Assembly (NCBI GenBank): GCA_028282545.1
Contig: JANQHT010000012.1
Coordinates: 1-59,686, forward strand
Source: Spirochaetales bacterium
Lineage (GTDB): Bacteria > Spirochaetota > Spirochaetia > DSM-27196 > Alkalispirochaetaceae
Reading direction: 5' to 3'
DNA length: 59,686 nt
The notes beneath the pieces are model-generated. The model was given only the letters and a program-made list of their open reading frames with translations. It made no database searches and was not told where the DNA came from. The number at the start of each line of letters is the position of its first letter. Within the stretch, counting starts at the first letter, position 1. Of this stretch, positions 42,773 through 51,258 are shown piece by piece. The position numbers and the translations under genes were made by a program.

Positions 42773-43918
42773 ATGGCCAATCGTCCTCGGGAACACAATC
42801 AAATTCGTGGTATCACCTGGGACCATCCGCGAGCGTATCGCTGCCTCGAAGCGTCATCACGAGCGTTCGAAGCGGAACACGGCGTCTCAGTAGCGTGGGA
42901 TCGCCGGTCGTTGCAGGCGTTCGCGGACGTACCAATTCAATCTCTCGTGGAGGAGTACGATCTGGTCGTATTGGACCACCCCCACGTCGCCCAGATAGCG
43001 CGGTCGCGATGCCTTCGTTCGTTGCCCTTCCCTTCCGATGCCGACATATCGTCTCTCGGCGGCAGCCTCGAAAGCTACGTTTGGGATGACGCGCTATGGG
43101 CCTACCCTATCGACGCGGCGTGCCAGATGGCCGTTCGGCGGCCCGATCTATGTGCCGGTATACCGCCGACGTGGGAAGAGATCCTCTCGGGTACGGCGTC
43201 CAAGATCAAACCGATCGTTCCGCTCTTACCGGTCGATGCCTTCGATACCTTTCTTTCCCTCGTTGCGTCGCTCGGGGAGGTACGCCTACCCCATTCGGAC
43301 AAAGAGTTTGTCTCGAGTACGAACGGATTACGGGCGTTAAAAACGCTAAAGGCGTTGTACAAAATGGGACCCGCCGAAGCGACTCGTTGGAATCCGATTC
43401 GCGCACTTGAAGCGCTCGCGACAACCGACGAGTTCCGCTTCTCGCCGTGCCTCTTTGGCTATATCAACTACGCGCGGCCTCGCTTCCGCGACAAGACTCT
43501 CGCGTATTCGCAGCTACCACGGTTCGATGGTGCAGGTCCGTCGCGTGGAATACTGGGCGGCGCCGGCCTCGGAGTCTCCGCTACGATGAGTCGCCCCGAT
43601 CTCGGTATCGCCTTTGCCCAGTGGGTCGCATCTGAGCCGATCCAATCGGGCGTATATCTCGAAAACGACGGCCAGCCGGCTCACCGCCGGACGTGGCGCA
43701 CAAAGGGGGCCGAAACGAACTACTCCGGCTTCCTCTCCGGCGCCTTTCCTGCTATGGAAACCGCCTGGACGCGTCCGCGCGATGTCTGGTTTCTGGGCCT
43801 CGTCGACGACGTATGCGCCGTAATCGACAACTTCTTTCACAAAGATCGAAATGAAGAGGAGTTCCTGCGCGACATGAACAAAATGTACCGCGGGCGGCTC
43901 GCGGAGGGTAGCGAATGA
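42773..43918 (+). CDS. Solute-binding-protein homologue without signal peptide
   Basis: The 381-aa protein resembles family-1 ABC solute-binding proteins: FEAEHGVSVAWDRRSLQAF, YDLVVLDHPHVAQIA, WEEILSG, ISYL-free hinge-like segments, and IAFAQWVASEPIQSGVYLEN. No signal peptide or membrane segment is present from this ATG or from the alternative start at 42716, so it is predicted to be cytoplasmic and not a transport receptor. It may be an intracellular ligand buffer or sensor. The start at 42773 places the LacI-type dyad in the promoter. It overlaps the SDR gene by 4 nt. Confidence 0.75.
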   Translation: MANRPREHNQIRGITWDHPRAYRCLEASSRAFEAEHGVSVAWDRRSLQAFADVPIQSLVEEYDLVVLDHPHVAQIARSRCLRSLPFPSDADISSLGGSLESYVWDDALWAYPIDAACQMAVRRPDLCAGIPPTWEEILSGTASKIKPIVPLLPVDAFDTFLSLVASLGEVRLPHSDKEFVSSTNGLRALKTLKALYKMGPAEATRWNPIRALEALATTDEFRFSPCLFGYINYARPRFRDKTLAYSQLPRFDGAGPSRGILGGAGLGVSATMSRPDLGIAFAQWVASEPIQSGVYLENDGQPAHRRTWRTKGAETNYSGFLSGAFPAMETAWTRPRDVWFLGLVDDVCAVIDNFFHKDRNEEEFLRDMNKMYRGRLAEGSE

Positions 43919-44628
43919 AAACGGTGGTTATAACGGGGGGCAACAAAGGTCTCGGACTCGCGCAAACGGAAAAGTTCCTCCGCGAAGGGTACCGCGTGTA
44001 CGTCGTATCGCGATCGCGCGGTGAGTTGCCGGAGGACCCGGACGTGGTGTTTCACCCACACGATCTCACGAACTGGAGCGACCCGCGGTGGCTCAACGAG
44101 ATCCATGCTGACGCTGGGCGGTTGGACGTCCTGGTAAACAACGCCGGCATGCACCTCAAGAAACCGGTGTGGGAGGTCTCCGCCGAAGAGCTGGAAAACG
44201 TTCTGAGTTTGAACGTAAAAGCGATGTTCGCCGCGTGCGGTCGGTTTGTCGAACTACCGCACGAAGGCGGCGGAGCGATCGTCAATATCTCCTCGATGGC
44301 CGGTGTAATGGCATTACCGTCGGCGGCGGCGTACGTCACCGCCAAAACCGCGGTGATCGGCCTGACGCGGGCAGTCGCCGTTGATGCCGCTCCGTACGGT
44401 ATTCGCTGCAACGCGGTCTGCCCCGGCTTTATCGAAACGGAGATGACGCTCGCCGTCCTCCGCGGCGATCCGGAGCGACGAGCAAAGATCGAAGGACGAA
44501 TACCATCGGGTAAGTGGGGTACGCCGGAGGATGTCGCGAACGCGGTGTTTTTTGTTGCGAGCGATGCCGCCGCGTACATCAGCGGGACGACACTCCCCGT
44601 CGATGCGGGGTACTCGGTTGGATTCTAA
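43915..44628 (+). CDS. Short-chain dehydrogenase/reductase
   Basis: The 237-aa classical SDR has the NAD(P) motif TGGNKGLG, the NNAG motif (VLVNNAGMHL), catalytic Ser (NISSMAG) and the YxxxK pair (AAYVTAKTAVIG), with VCPGFIETEM after it. It probably oxidises a hydroxyl of the compound handled by this cluster, or reduces the ketone. The ATG overlaps the stop of the preceding gene (ATGA). Confidence 0.93.
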   Translation: MKTVVITGGNKGLGLAQTEKFLREGYRVYVVSRSRGELPEDPDVVFHPHDLTNWSDPRWLNEIHADAGRLDVLVNNAGMHLKKPVWEVSAEELENVLSLNVKAMFAACGRFVELPHEGGGAIVNISSMAGVMALPSAAAYVTAKTAVIGLTRAVAVDAAPYGIRCNAVCPGFIETEMTLAVLRGDPERRAKIEGRIPSGKWGTPEDVANAVFFVASDAAAYISGTTLPVDAGYSVGF

Positions 44629-45652
44629 ATCGTACCGGCGCACCGTTCTCGCTTCAGCCGGGCGCGTTGAGGTCGTCGCGGAAACGATGCCTGCGGAAGT
44701 CGAACCGGGGTGGATCCGGTTGCGCCTCGCCGCGGCGAGCGTGTGTGGAACCGATATGCACTACTTCCGCCACTTCGCCAACGCCGGGTTTTCGTTGCAA
44801 CGCCCGACGACACTCGGTCACGAAGCGTGCGCCCGCGTTGTCGACGCAAACGGGAGCCAGTTCAACGCTGGGCAACTCGTCGCGATCAACCCGCTCATCG
44901 CCTGTACGACGTGTGGCCCCTGCGGTGACGGTGCCATCAATATGTGTCCGGAGAAGCGGTTCCCCGGGTCTGCGACGACGATACCCCACATCGACGGGTT
45001 TTTTCGCGAGTACTTCGATTTTCCAGCCCGGTGTTGCTATCCGGTTCACGATGAATCGATTCCCGACCACGTAACGTGTACCGAACCGCTCGCGTGTGCG
45101 ATTCACGCGGTGAATCGCGCCGGCGTCCGCGAGGGCAGCCGGATTCTAGTCACCGGCTGCGGCCCAATGGGACTCCTCGCCACCGTCGCGGCGCGGTCCA
45201 ACGGGGCCGACGTGGACGTTACCGATCTCAGACCCGAGGCTATCGAAATCGCGAAACGCCTGGGAGCGACACGGGGATTCGTCGCCGGCGACGAGGTGAT
45301 ACGTCCCGAGGCGGGCGCGTATGACGTCGTCATCGAAGCGAGCGGGTCACACGCCGCGTTCAACGAAGGTCTCACCGCTGTACGAAAACAGGGAACGATC
45401 TCGATGCTGTCACTCATTCAACGGCGCTCCGCGACTGTCGATCTCCACCTGGTTGCGCTCAAGGAGATCACCACCGTTGGATCGATCCTCTATACGGCGC
45501 GGGAGTTCATCGCTGCCCTCGAATTGGTGCAATCGGGTGCGATCGACCTTTCGCCACTCATCACCCGGCGCGTTCCCTTACGAGAGCTACAGTCGGGTTT
45601 CGATTTGATGGTCGCCGGCCGCATCGCCGGCAAACTGGTCGTTACGCCGTAG
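44618..45652 (+). CDS. Zinc-dependent medium-chain alcohol/polyol dehydrogenase
   Basis: The 344-aa MDR enzyme has the catalytic zinc Cys in ASVCGTDMHYFRHF, GHEACARVVD, four structural-zinc cysteines in part (IACTTCGPCGDGAINMC), and the cofactor motif ILVTGCGPMGLLA. It resembles idonate/threonine dehydrogenases. A TTG start at 44618 overlaps the SDR gene by 11 nt; no later start leaves the N-terminal strand intact. It is the third gene of the LacI-linked plus-strand operon. Confidence 0.88.
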   Translation: MDSKSYRRTVLASAGRVEVVAETMPAEVEPGWIRLRLAAASVCGTDMHYFRHFANAGFSLQRPTTLGHEACARVVDANGSQFNAGQLVAINPLIACTTCGPCGDGAINMCPEKRFPGSATTIPHIDGFFREYFDFPARCCYPVHDESIPDHVTCTEPLACAIHAVNRAGVREGSRILVTGCGPMGLLATVAARSNGADVDVTDLRPEAIEIAKRLGATRGFVAGDEVIRPEAGAYDVVIEASGSHAAFNEGLTAVRKQGTISMLSLIQRRSATVDLHLVALKEITTVGSILYTAREFIAALELVQSGAIDLSPLITRRVPLRELQSGFDLMVAGRIAGKLVVTP

Positions 45653-45693
45653 TCGGGTCACACCCGCGCGCTCACGCCCGCAGTCGCGGGGCG

Positions 45694-46647
45694 CTATTCG
45701 CCGGTGTAGAACCAGCCGTTTCCCTCTTTTCGTGCCAGCCCCTGGGCGGCAAAATTCCGGAGGCTTGCGTCGATAGAGACGAGCGCGCGCCACTCTTTGA
45801 CCATGTTCTGGTCCTCGCAGCACCGATCACGAAGCTCGGCAAAGGTGATTCCCGGTTGCGCTTTTATGTGCGTGACGATCGAATCTTCGACCTTGGTTAC
45901 CCGACGACGACAATCGTCGATGAGTTGCAACGTCTCTGCGCTCGTCTTGGCGTCGTCGTGGGCGAGCAGTACCCTTTTCACCTCTCGTTCCCGCAGGAAC
46001 GCCTCGATCTTGTCGAATGTTCGGCGCATAACCGTCGGATCTTCGTAGAGGTAGAGAACGGGATTGAACGGGGGCAACAGCGGATCTGCAAGGACCAGCG
46101 TCTGTGACGAGCTCTCGAAGAAACCGATCTCCGACATCGAGTGGCCCAGTACTTCGACTACCTCCAGCTCTACGCCACCGCCGAGGTCGATGACGTCGCC
46201 GTCCGCCACAAACGTCTCTATCGGCCCCGCAGTCGGTCCCATCCAGTCGAGGTATTCACTACGCAGGTCGAACATCTCTCCCTCCGGAAACGCATGGACG
46301 ATCGCTTTCGCGTTTAACAGATTGTCTGCGACGCGATCGGCCCGGCCCGCGTGCCCCATTATGGTGCAACCGGTCTCAGCCTTGAGCCACCCATTGTTTC
46401 CCACGTGATCCATGTGTTCGTGCGTAATCAGAAGAAGGTCCAAACGCGACAGTTCGATATCGAGTTCTCGAAACGCCTGCTTCAGCGCCGGGAGACCGGC
46501 GTAGAGACCGCTGTCGATAAGCGCGATTCGTTCGGCACCGAGCACAAAGAATACTCTCGTCGCGGTCTTTCCCTCGTGATCCCCCGGTAGCCCCATCGCG
46601 ACCGTGACGAACGGCCCCGACCGGTAATCGATGACGGACTGTTTCAT
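45694..46647 (-). CDS. Metallo-beta-lactamase-fold hydrolase with C-terminal winged helix (copy 1)
   Basis: The 317-aa protein has the binuclear metal site THEHMDHVGNN, then LGHSMSEIGF, LADPLLPP and LLAHDDA. After residue ~240 a helical winged-helix-like tail follows (VTHIKAQPGITFAELRDRC), as in the LACTB2 branch. Candidate roles are thioester, lactone or phosphodiester hydrolysis. It is a close paralogue of the protein at 51251-52216. GAGGAGGA precedes the ATG. It is divergent from the LacI gene and shares its operator region. Confidence 0.82.
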   Translation of the reverse strand: MKQSVIDYRSGPFVTVAMGLPGDHEGKTATRVFFVLGAERIALIDSGLYAGLPALKQAFRELDIELSRLDLLLITHEHMDHVGNNGWLKAETGCTIMGHAGRADRVADNLLNAKAIVHAFPEGEMFDLRSEYLDWMGPTAGPIETFVADGDVIDLGGGVELEVVEVLGHSMSEIGFFESSSQTLVLADPLLPPFNPVLYLYEDPTVMRRTFDKIEAFLREREVKRVLLAHDDAKTSAETLQLIDDCRRRVTKVEDSIVTHIKAQPGITFAELRDRCCEDQNMVKEWRALVSIDASLRNFAAQGLARKEGNGWFYTGE

Positions 46648-46686
46648 TCCTCCTCCTACCACTCCCGATTCAACTCGTCGATTCTA

Positions 46687-46706
46687 TTGGTAAAACAATT
46701 TACCAA
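46687..46706. promoter_or_regulatory. Putative LacI-type operator, copy 2
   Basis: TTGGTAAA-ACAA-TTTACCAA is a perfect 8-bp dyad with a 4-bp centre. It sits 40 nt from the MBL start and 45 nt from the LacI start and matches the dyad at 42725-42744. It indicates autoregulation plus control of the neighbouring genes. Confidence 0.6.
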
Positions 46707-46751
46707 AGGTTGGCGCAAAGATCAAGGCGACTCTGATATAGTGGGAGAAGA

Positions 46752-47762
46752 ATGCCCACCATCGCCGATATTGCCAAGTACGCCGCCGTTTCTCCGGCCG
46801 TCGTTTCCCGCGTCATCAACCGCGACCCGACTCTGCGCGTCTCCGACGAAACACGAGAACGCGTGAATCGGGCGGTTGACGCACTCGATTTCACGCCAAA
46901 CGCCGCGGCGCGGGCTCTCCGCTCATCAAAGTCGGGACTTATTGCGTTTGTCGTTCACGATGTCACCAATCCGGTGTACGGCGAAGTACTACGGGGCGCG
47001 CAAATGACCGCGTCGCAATCGGGAAACGCCCTTCTAATTAGCGAAGCTTCGAACAGCGGCGATCGTGCGTCGCGGCTCGTGGAACTCGTCGGCGGGCGCG
47101 GCGTCGACGGATTGATTCTCCAGGCGGATGGGGGTATCTCCGACCTGATACTCGCGAGGGCGGCGCGGGAACGCGTTTCGACCGTTCTGCTGCAGGCCGA
47201 ACTCGACGTCCCCGCCCACCTCCTGCGCCTGCCGGACAAGACCGCGGCGGCAATGGCGACGAGCCACCTAGTGGACCTCGGCCACCGGGAAATCGCGTGT
47301 GTCGCGACCGAAGCGGGGCTCTCGTTTACCGAACGAAGGGCCGCCGGATGGCGGGCAGTTCTCAAATCGGCGCACATGAACAACGGCGATGACCGTATCG
47401 CCTATTGCCCCACATCGATAGAGAACGGGCGCAAAACCACGGTGTCGCTTCTCTCGGGAGCCCCGACCATAACGGCTGTCGTGTGCTTCAACTTCGTGAC
47501 CGCTTTGGGCGCGGTGAAAGGGATTCGGGAACTGGGTTGGCGTGTACCCGAAGACATCTCGGTGGTGACGATCCACGATCTGGCCGTGGCGGAGTTCCTG
47601 GAGACCCCCTTGACGGCGGTGCGAATGCCGCTCTTCGCGATGGGAACGAGAGCTGTCGAACTCATTCTGCGACGGAGCTTCGCAACCGGCGCCGAGAGTG
47701 TGATAGACGATCCCAAACCGCAACTTATCGTTCGGCGTAGCTCGGCTCCGCCGCGGTGCTGA
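46752..47762 (+). CDS. LacI-family transcriptional regulator
   Basis: The 336-aa repressor has a classic N-terminal HTH (TIADIAKYAAVSPAVVSRVI, NAAARALRSSKSG hinge) and a periplasmic-binding-fold sensor (DVTNPVYGEVLRGAQMTASQ, DGLILQADGG, VVTIHDLAVAEFLETPLTAV). It lies between the two halves of the sulfatase/CoA cluster and is flanked by a perfect operator. Its last 38 nt overlap the convergent SorC-type gene. Confidence 0.93.
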   Translation: MPTIADIAKYAAVSPAVVSRVINRDPTLRVSDETRERVNRAVDALDFTPNAAARALRSSKSGLIAFVVHDVTNPVYGEVLRGAQMTASQSGNALLISEASNSGDRASRLVELVGGRGVDGLILQADGGISDLILARAARERVSTVLLQAELDVPAHLLRLPDKTAAAMATSHLVDLGHREIACVATEAGLSFTERRAAGWRAVLKSAHMNNGDDRIAYCPTSIENGRKTTVSLLSGAPTITAVVCFNFVTALGAVKGIRELGWRVPEDISVVTIHDLAVAEFLETPLTAVRMPLFAMGTRAVELILRRSFATGAESVIDDPKPQLIVRRSSAPPRC

Positions 47763-48690
47763 GAAGTTCCTGAGCCGCCGCTTCGCACACGACGAGGGTG
47801 TTGAAGAGCCGGCCGCGAAGGGCGGCACGAAGGGCTGCCGTTTTGATCTTGGTGTCGCAGACGCAGATCGACCATTCGGCGCGGCGGAGCGCGTCAAACG
47901 ATAGCCCGACGACACGCCGATTGTATTCATCGATCTCGTCCCCGGAAGCGTCGAACATGCGGGCGAGCATGTGTCCAACGGCTCCGGAAGCGAGAAACGA
48001 TTTCCGTTCATCGTCGGTGATGTACCCCGCCCGCTCCAGGCCCGACTCGGGATCGGAGAGCACGCCGATACCGGAGAGCATAACCTTCGCCCGCGCCGCC
48101 GCTTCAAGCGTTTCCCGTATGGGCGTTTGGTTCATCAAGAGGCGGGCAACTTCGGCCGATTCCACAACCGCGGGAGCCTGTACGTACCGGTAGGTCCCGC
48201 CGAGCCGACGAGCCATCATCATTGCGAGTTCGGGACCGTCGACGGCGGGGTCACCTTTGCCGAGACTCCCCACCATCTGGACGACGGAAACACCGCGAAC
48301 CGGCGGAAAATCGATCGCTTCGACAACGTGCGCCGGTTCCGGTCCCCAGGTGATTCCAACGGTCGTACCGTCGTCGAGAACGCTGAGCAGGAGTTCCGCG
48401 GCCGCCGCGCCGACCAAGCGAAGCGAGTTTTCCGGCGTCTCATTGTCGGCGACGACGATCGCGTCCCTGAGGCCGAATTCCTTCCGTATCCGTTCAGAGA
48501 GTTCCGGCCGTTTCTCAATCGACCGATTGATCGTAATCTCGACGATTCCGACCGATCTCGCGTCGGCGAGCAATCGAGAGACCGTTGATACCGAGCTACC
48601 GAGGATTGTCGCGATTTCACGTTGCCCGAGGCCGCGATCGTAGTAGAGTTCGACCGCCCGCACCATCTGCGAATGTCTGGGATCTTTCAA
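47725..48690 (-). CDS. SorC/DeoR-type sugar-binding transcriptional regulator
   Basis: The 321-aa SorC-family protein has an N-terminal sigma-like HTH (LYYDRGLGQREIATIL, SVSTVSRLLADARSVGIVEI) and a sugar-phosphate-type sensor (DGTTVGITWGPEPAHVVEAI, VMLSGIGVLSD, GHMLARMFDASGDE). It is the last gene of the minus-strand CoA/sulfatase operon, 48 nt after sulfatase 2, and probably autoregulates that operon. Confidence 0.88.
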   Translation of the reverse strand: MKDPRHSQMVRAVELYYDRGLGQREIATILGSSVSTVSRLLADARSVGIVEITINRSIEKRPELSERIRKEFGLRDAIVVADNETPENSLRLVGAAAAELLLSVLDDGTTVGITWGPEPAHVVEAIDFPPVRGVSVVQMVGSLGKGDPAVDGPELAMMMARRLGGTYRYVQAPAVVESAEVARLLMNQTPIRETLEAAARAKVMLSGIGVLSDPESGLERAGYITDDERKSFLASGAVGHMLARMFDASGDEIDEYNRRVVGLSFDALRRAEWSICVCDTKIKTAALRAALRGRLFNTLVVCEAAAQELLSTAAEPSYAER

Positions 48691-48738
48691 CTTTCTCTCC
48701 GACGCGGAACGTAGTCCACGGGTTCCACGAGAACGTCG

Positions 48739-50238
48739 CTACTGCGGCATTCCCACCGGGTCCGCCGACTCGTGCAGCGGTGGCTGCGGCCAGTGTAGCC
48801 CGCGTTGCCCCGCGAGTCCACGCCGCGGCGACGGCGAATGGTTCCTGTCCGGCCACCCGACCAATTCGCCGTTCTTTACCCACTCTACGTCGGAACCGTA
48901 GAACTCGCCCACCATCGTCTCGACGAGCCGGTCGCGGACAGACGTGTGATCGGGAGATGTGGCGAGGTCGAACCGTTCTTCCCGATCGTTCGCCAGGTCG
49001 AACAACTGCACCCGGTTTCCGACGGCGTAGTAGATGAGCTTGAATCTTCCGTCGCGGACCATGCGCGTTGCACCGGCATCTTCGACGCATTCACCGTAGA
49101 CGTAATCGCGTGTTTCTTCACCGACCATGGAGATACCGTCGACCGTCTCGGGAATCGGGACTCCCGCCAAATCGAGCAACGTCGGCATGATATCATCGAG
49201 GCAGACGAGACGATCGTCCACGCGGTGGTGACCGACGCGCGGATCGTACCCAGTTTCGCCGTTGCCGGCCCCCATGATGATCATCGGAACGTGGGACGAG
49301 CCCTCATAGAACGTTCGTTTGGCCCACAGCCCGTGGTCGCCCAACATATCACCGTGATCGGATGTGAAAAGAACTATCGTTTCGTCGAGCAGCTTCTCCT
49401 CGCGGAGCGTTCCGATAACGACCCGAATCTGGTGATCTATGTGCGTACAAAGCGCGTAGAACGCCCGACGAATTGCACGAATTTCTCGCTCCGAGTAGAC
49501 GTTCCAATTGCTCTGAATCGTCTTCAGAAAGTACGGTAGGTTGGCAAAATCGCTCGACCATTCGGCCGAAATCGGCATTTCAGCGTCATCGTCACTGTAC
49601 ATGTCGAGATACGCCCGCAACGGTACAAGCGGTGGGTGCGGATGGTTGTACGAGAGGTACCAAAGCGCCGGTCTCCTCGGATCGCGTCGCTTTATCGTTC
49701 GTACCATCTCCCGCGTGTGCCAATTGGTGGAGTGGCAGTACTCGGAGAGGTGCCATGGTCTCGACGTGTAGTCGTTGTTCGACATGCCGTGCGCGTAGTG
49801 CTGACCGACGTGCCCCTGTTCGGCGAGGAACAACTCGTAGTCGTCCATCGTTCCGTACTGAGCCCGCCCCTCCTCCGCGAGGACGATGTCGTCGAACCCG
49901 ATCCGGTCGCGCATCGGATGGACGTGGACCTTTCCAACGGCGTACGCCTGGTAACCGGCTCCCCGGAACGTATCTGCCAACGTCGGGAGGTGCTCCGGCA
50001 TCGGCTCCTTGATTTTGAACGTACGATCACCGTGGGTACGAGGTGCCGTACCGGTCATGATCGAAAGACGCGCGGGGACGCAAATGGGGCAGGTGCTGTA
50101 GGCGTTTGACATTCGTACACCGTTTCGGGCGATCTGATCCAACGTCGGCGTAAGGATAGAGGCGTGCCCGGCGGCACCGAGGAGTGAACTCATCCAGTGG
50201 TCGACGGTGATGAACAGCACGTTGGGACGTGTCGGCAT
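48739..50238 (-). CDS. Sulfatase (type I), second copy, apparently cytoplasmic
   Basis: The 499-aa sulfatase begins directly with the catalytic strand RPNVLFITVDHWM (metal Asp), so no export signal exists. The maturation motif is ICVPARLSIMTG (C-x-P-x-R). Later metal residues are in LFTSDHGDMLGDHGLW. The C-terminal ~50 residues are Pro/Arg-rich. GGGAGGAGG precedes the ATG at 50238. It sits in a CoA-ester operon, implying a sulfated acid as substrate, and differs clearly from sulfatase 1. Confidence 0.9.
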   Translation of the reverse strand: MPTRPNVLFITVDHWMSSLLGAAGHASILTPTLDQIARNGVRMSNAYSTCPICVPARLSIMTGTAPRTHGDRTFKIKEPMPEHLPTLADTFRGAGYQAYAVGKVHVHPMRDRIGFDDIVLAEEGRAQYGTMDDYELFLAEQGHVGQHYAHGMSNNDYTSRPWHLSEYCHSTNWHTREMVRTIKRRDPRRPALWYLSYNHPHPPLVPLRAYLDMYSDDDAEMPISAEWSSDFANLPYFLKTIQSNWNVYSEREIRAIRRAFYALCTHIDHQIRVVIGTLREEKLLDETIVLFTSDHGDMLGDHGLWAKRTFYEGSSHVPMIIMGAGNGETGYDPRVGHHRVDDRLVCLDDIMPTLLDLAGVPIPETVDGISMVGEETRDYVYGECVEDAGATRMVRDGRFKLIYYAVGNRVQLFDLANDREERFDLATSPDHTSVRDRLVETMVGEFYGSDVEWVKNGELVGWPDRNHSPSPRRGLAGQRGLHWPQPPLHESADPVGMPQ

Positions 50239-50286
50239 GGGATCCTCCTCCCTCTCCGAGGCGGGCGACGCGGGCCGCAAGAAAAG

Positions 50287-51258
50287 TCACACCGGGGTGA
50301 CTCTTCCGCCCGCCTGAATGAGCATTCGCCTGACAATCTCGGCGTCGCGATTCCGTTTGAACTCTTCGGGGTCGCGTTTGTTCCAGTCGTAAAACCCGGA
50401 ACCCGATTTCATTCCGAGTTTTCCCTCCCGGCGCAGACGCCCGATCGACGTTTCCGCCGGCGACGTGACGTTGCTCAAGTCCGCCCAGACGGCGCGGGAG
50501 GAGTCGCTATCTATAAGATCGAGTCCCGCGAGATCCGCGTGTTCGAAACTGCCCATCGCCGGGAGTCGCACCGCGTACCCCTCTTTCAAAACCTTGTCGC
50601 ACTCCTCGGGATCGACGAGTCCTCTATCGATAAGACTCACGAGTTCGCGAAGAACCGCGTGCTGGATGCGCGCCCAAAGAAATCCGGGAATATCGGGACA
50701 CGTGACCGGAGTCTTCCCGGTTCGTGAGAGCAGATCGACTACGGCGACGGTAGTCTCGGGTGCGGTTGCGGTACCGGGAACGATCTCGACGAGCTTCACG
50801 AGATGGGCCGGCTGCGCGTAGTGGGCGACAACAAACCGATCGGGATATACAAGCGGTTCCTGCAGCGCCGTGGCGCTGAGCGCCGACGTCGTACTGGAGA
50901 GGATCGTGTATGAATCGGCTTCCGCCTCGATCCGTCGCAGGAGAGTGCGTTTCTGTTCCAGATCTTCCACGATCGCTTCGATCGCAAACCCGACATCGCG
51001 TACCGCCTCTTCGAGATCCGGTACGAGCGATATCCGCGCCCGGGCGGTTTTGACCTCGTCGCGCGAGATCAACCCGTTCTCCGCCATGTGCGCGAGAGCC
51101 GCGTCGATTCGTTGCGCCGCGTCACCGAGCGACGCTTCACGGCGCCCCCAGAGCTGTACCTCCAGACCGCCGACTGCGAGCGATACGGCAATCTGGGCAC
51201 CCATGGTTCCGCTACCCAGGACTGCGCCGCGGGCGGGTACCGGTTTTCCCTCAGACAC
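50287..51258 (-). CDS. 3-hydroxyacyl-CoA dehydrogenase-family protein (carnitine-dehydrogenase/lambda-crystallin-like)
   Basis: The 323-aa NAD-dependent dehydrogenase has nucleotide motif LGSGTMGAQIAVSLA, catalytic His in AHYAQPAHLVKLVEIV (with the paired Glu) and CPDIPGFLWARIQ. In typical enzymes the latter reads GFIVNR; the Asn contacting the substrate is Ala here, and the usual HFFNP is HYAQP. These changes point to a non-standard hydroxy-acyl or hydroxy-acid substrate. The GTG start at 51258 overlaps the upstream MBL gene by 8 nt and has GGGGTGG nearby. Confidence 0.83.
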   Translation of the reverse strand: MSEGKPVPARGAVLGSGTMGAQIAVSLAVGGLEVQLWGRREASLGDAAQRIDAALAHMAENGLISRDEVKTARARISLVPDLEEAVRDVGFAIEAIVEDLEQKRTLLRRIEAEADSYTILSSTTSALSATALQEPLVYPDRFVVAHYAQPAHLVKLVEIVPGTATAPETTVAVVDLLSRTGKTPVTCPDIPGFLWARIQHAVLRELVSLIDRGLVDPEECDKVLKEGYAVRLPAMGSFEHADLAGLDLIDSDSSRAVWADLSNVTSPAETSIGRLRREGKLGMKSGSGFYDWNKRDPEEFKRNRDAEIVRRMLIQAGGRVTPV

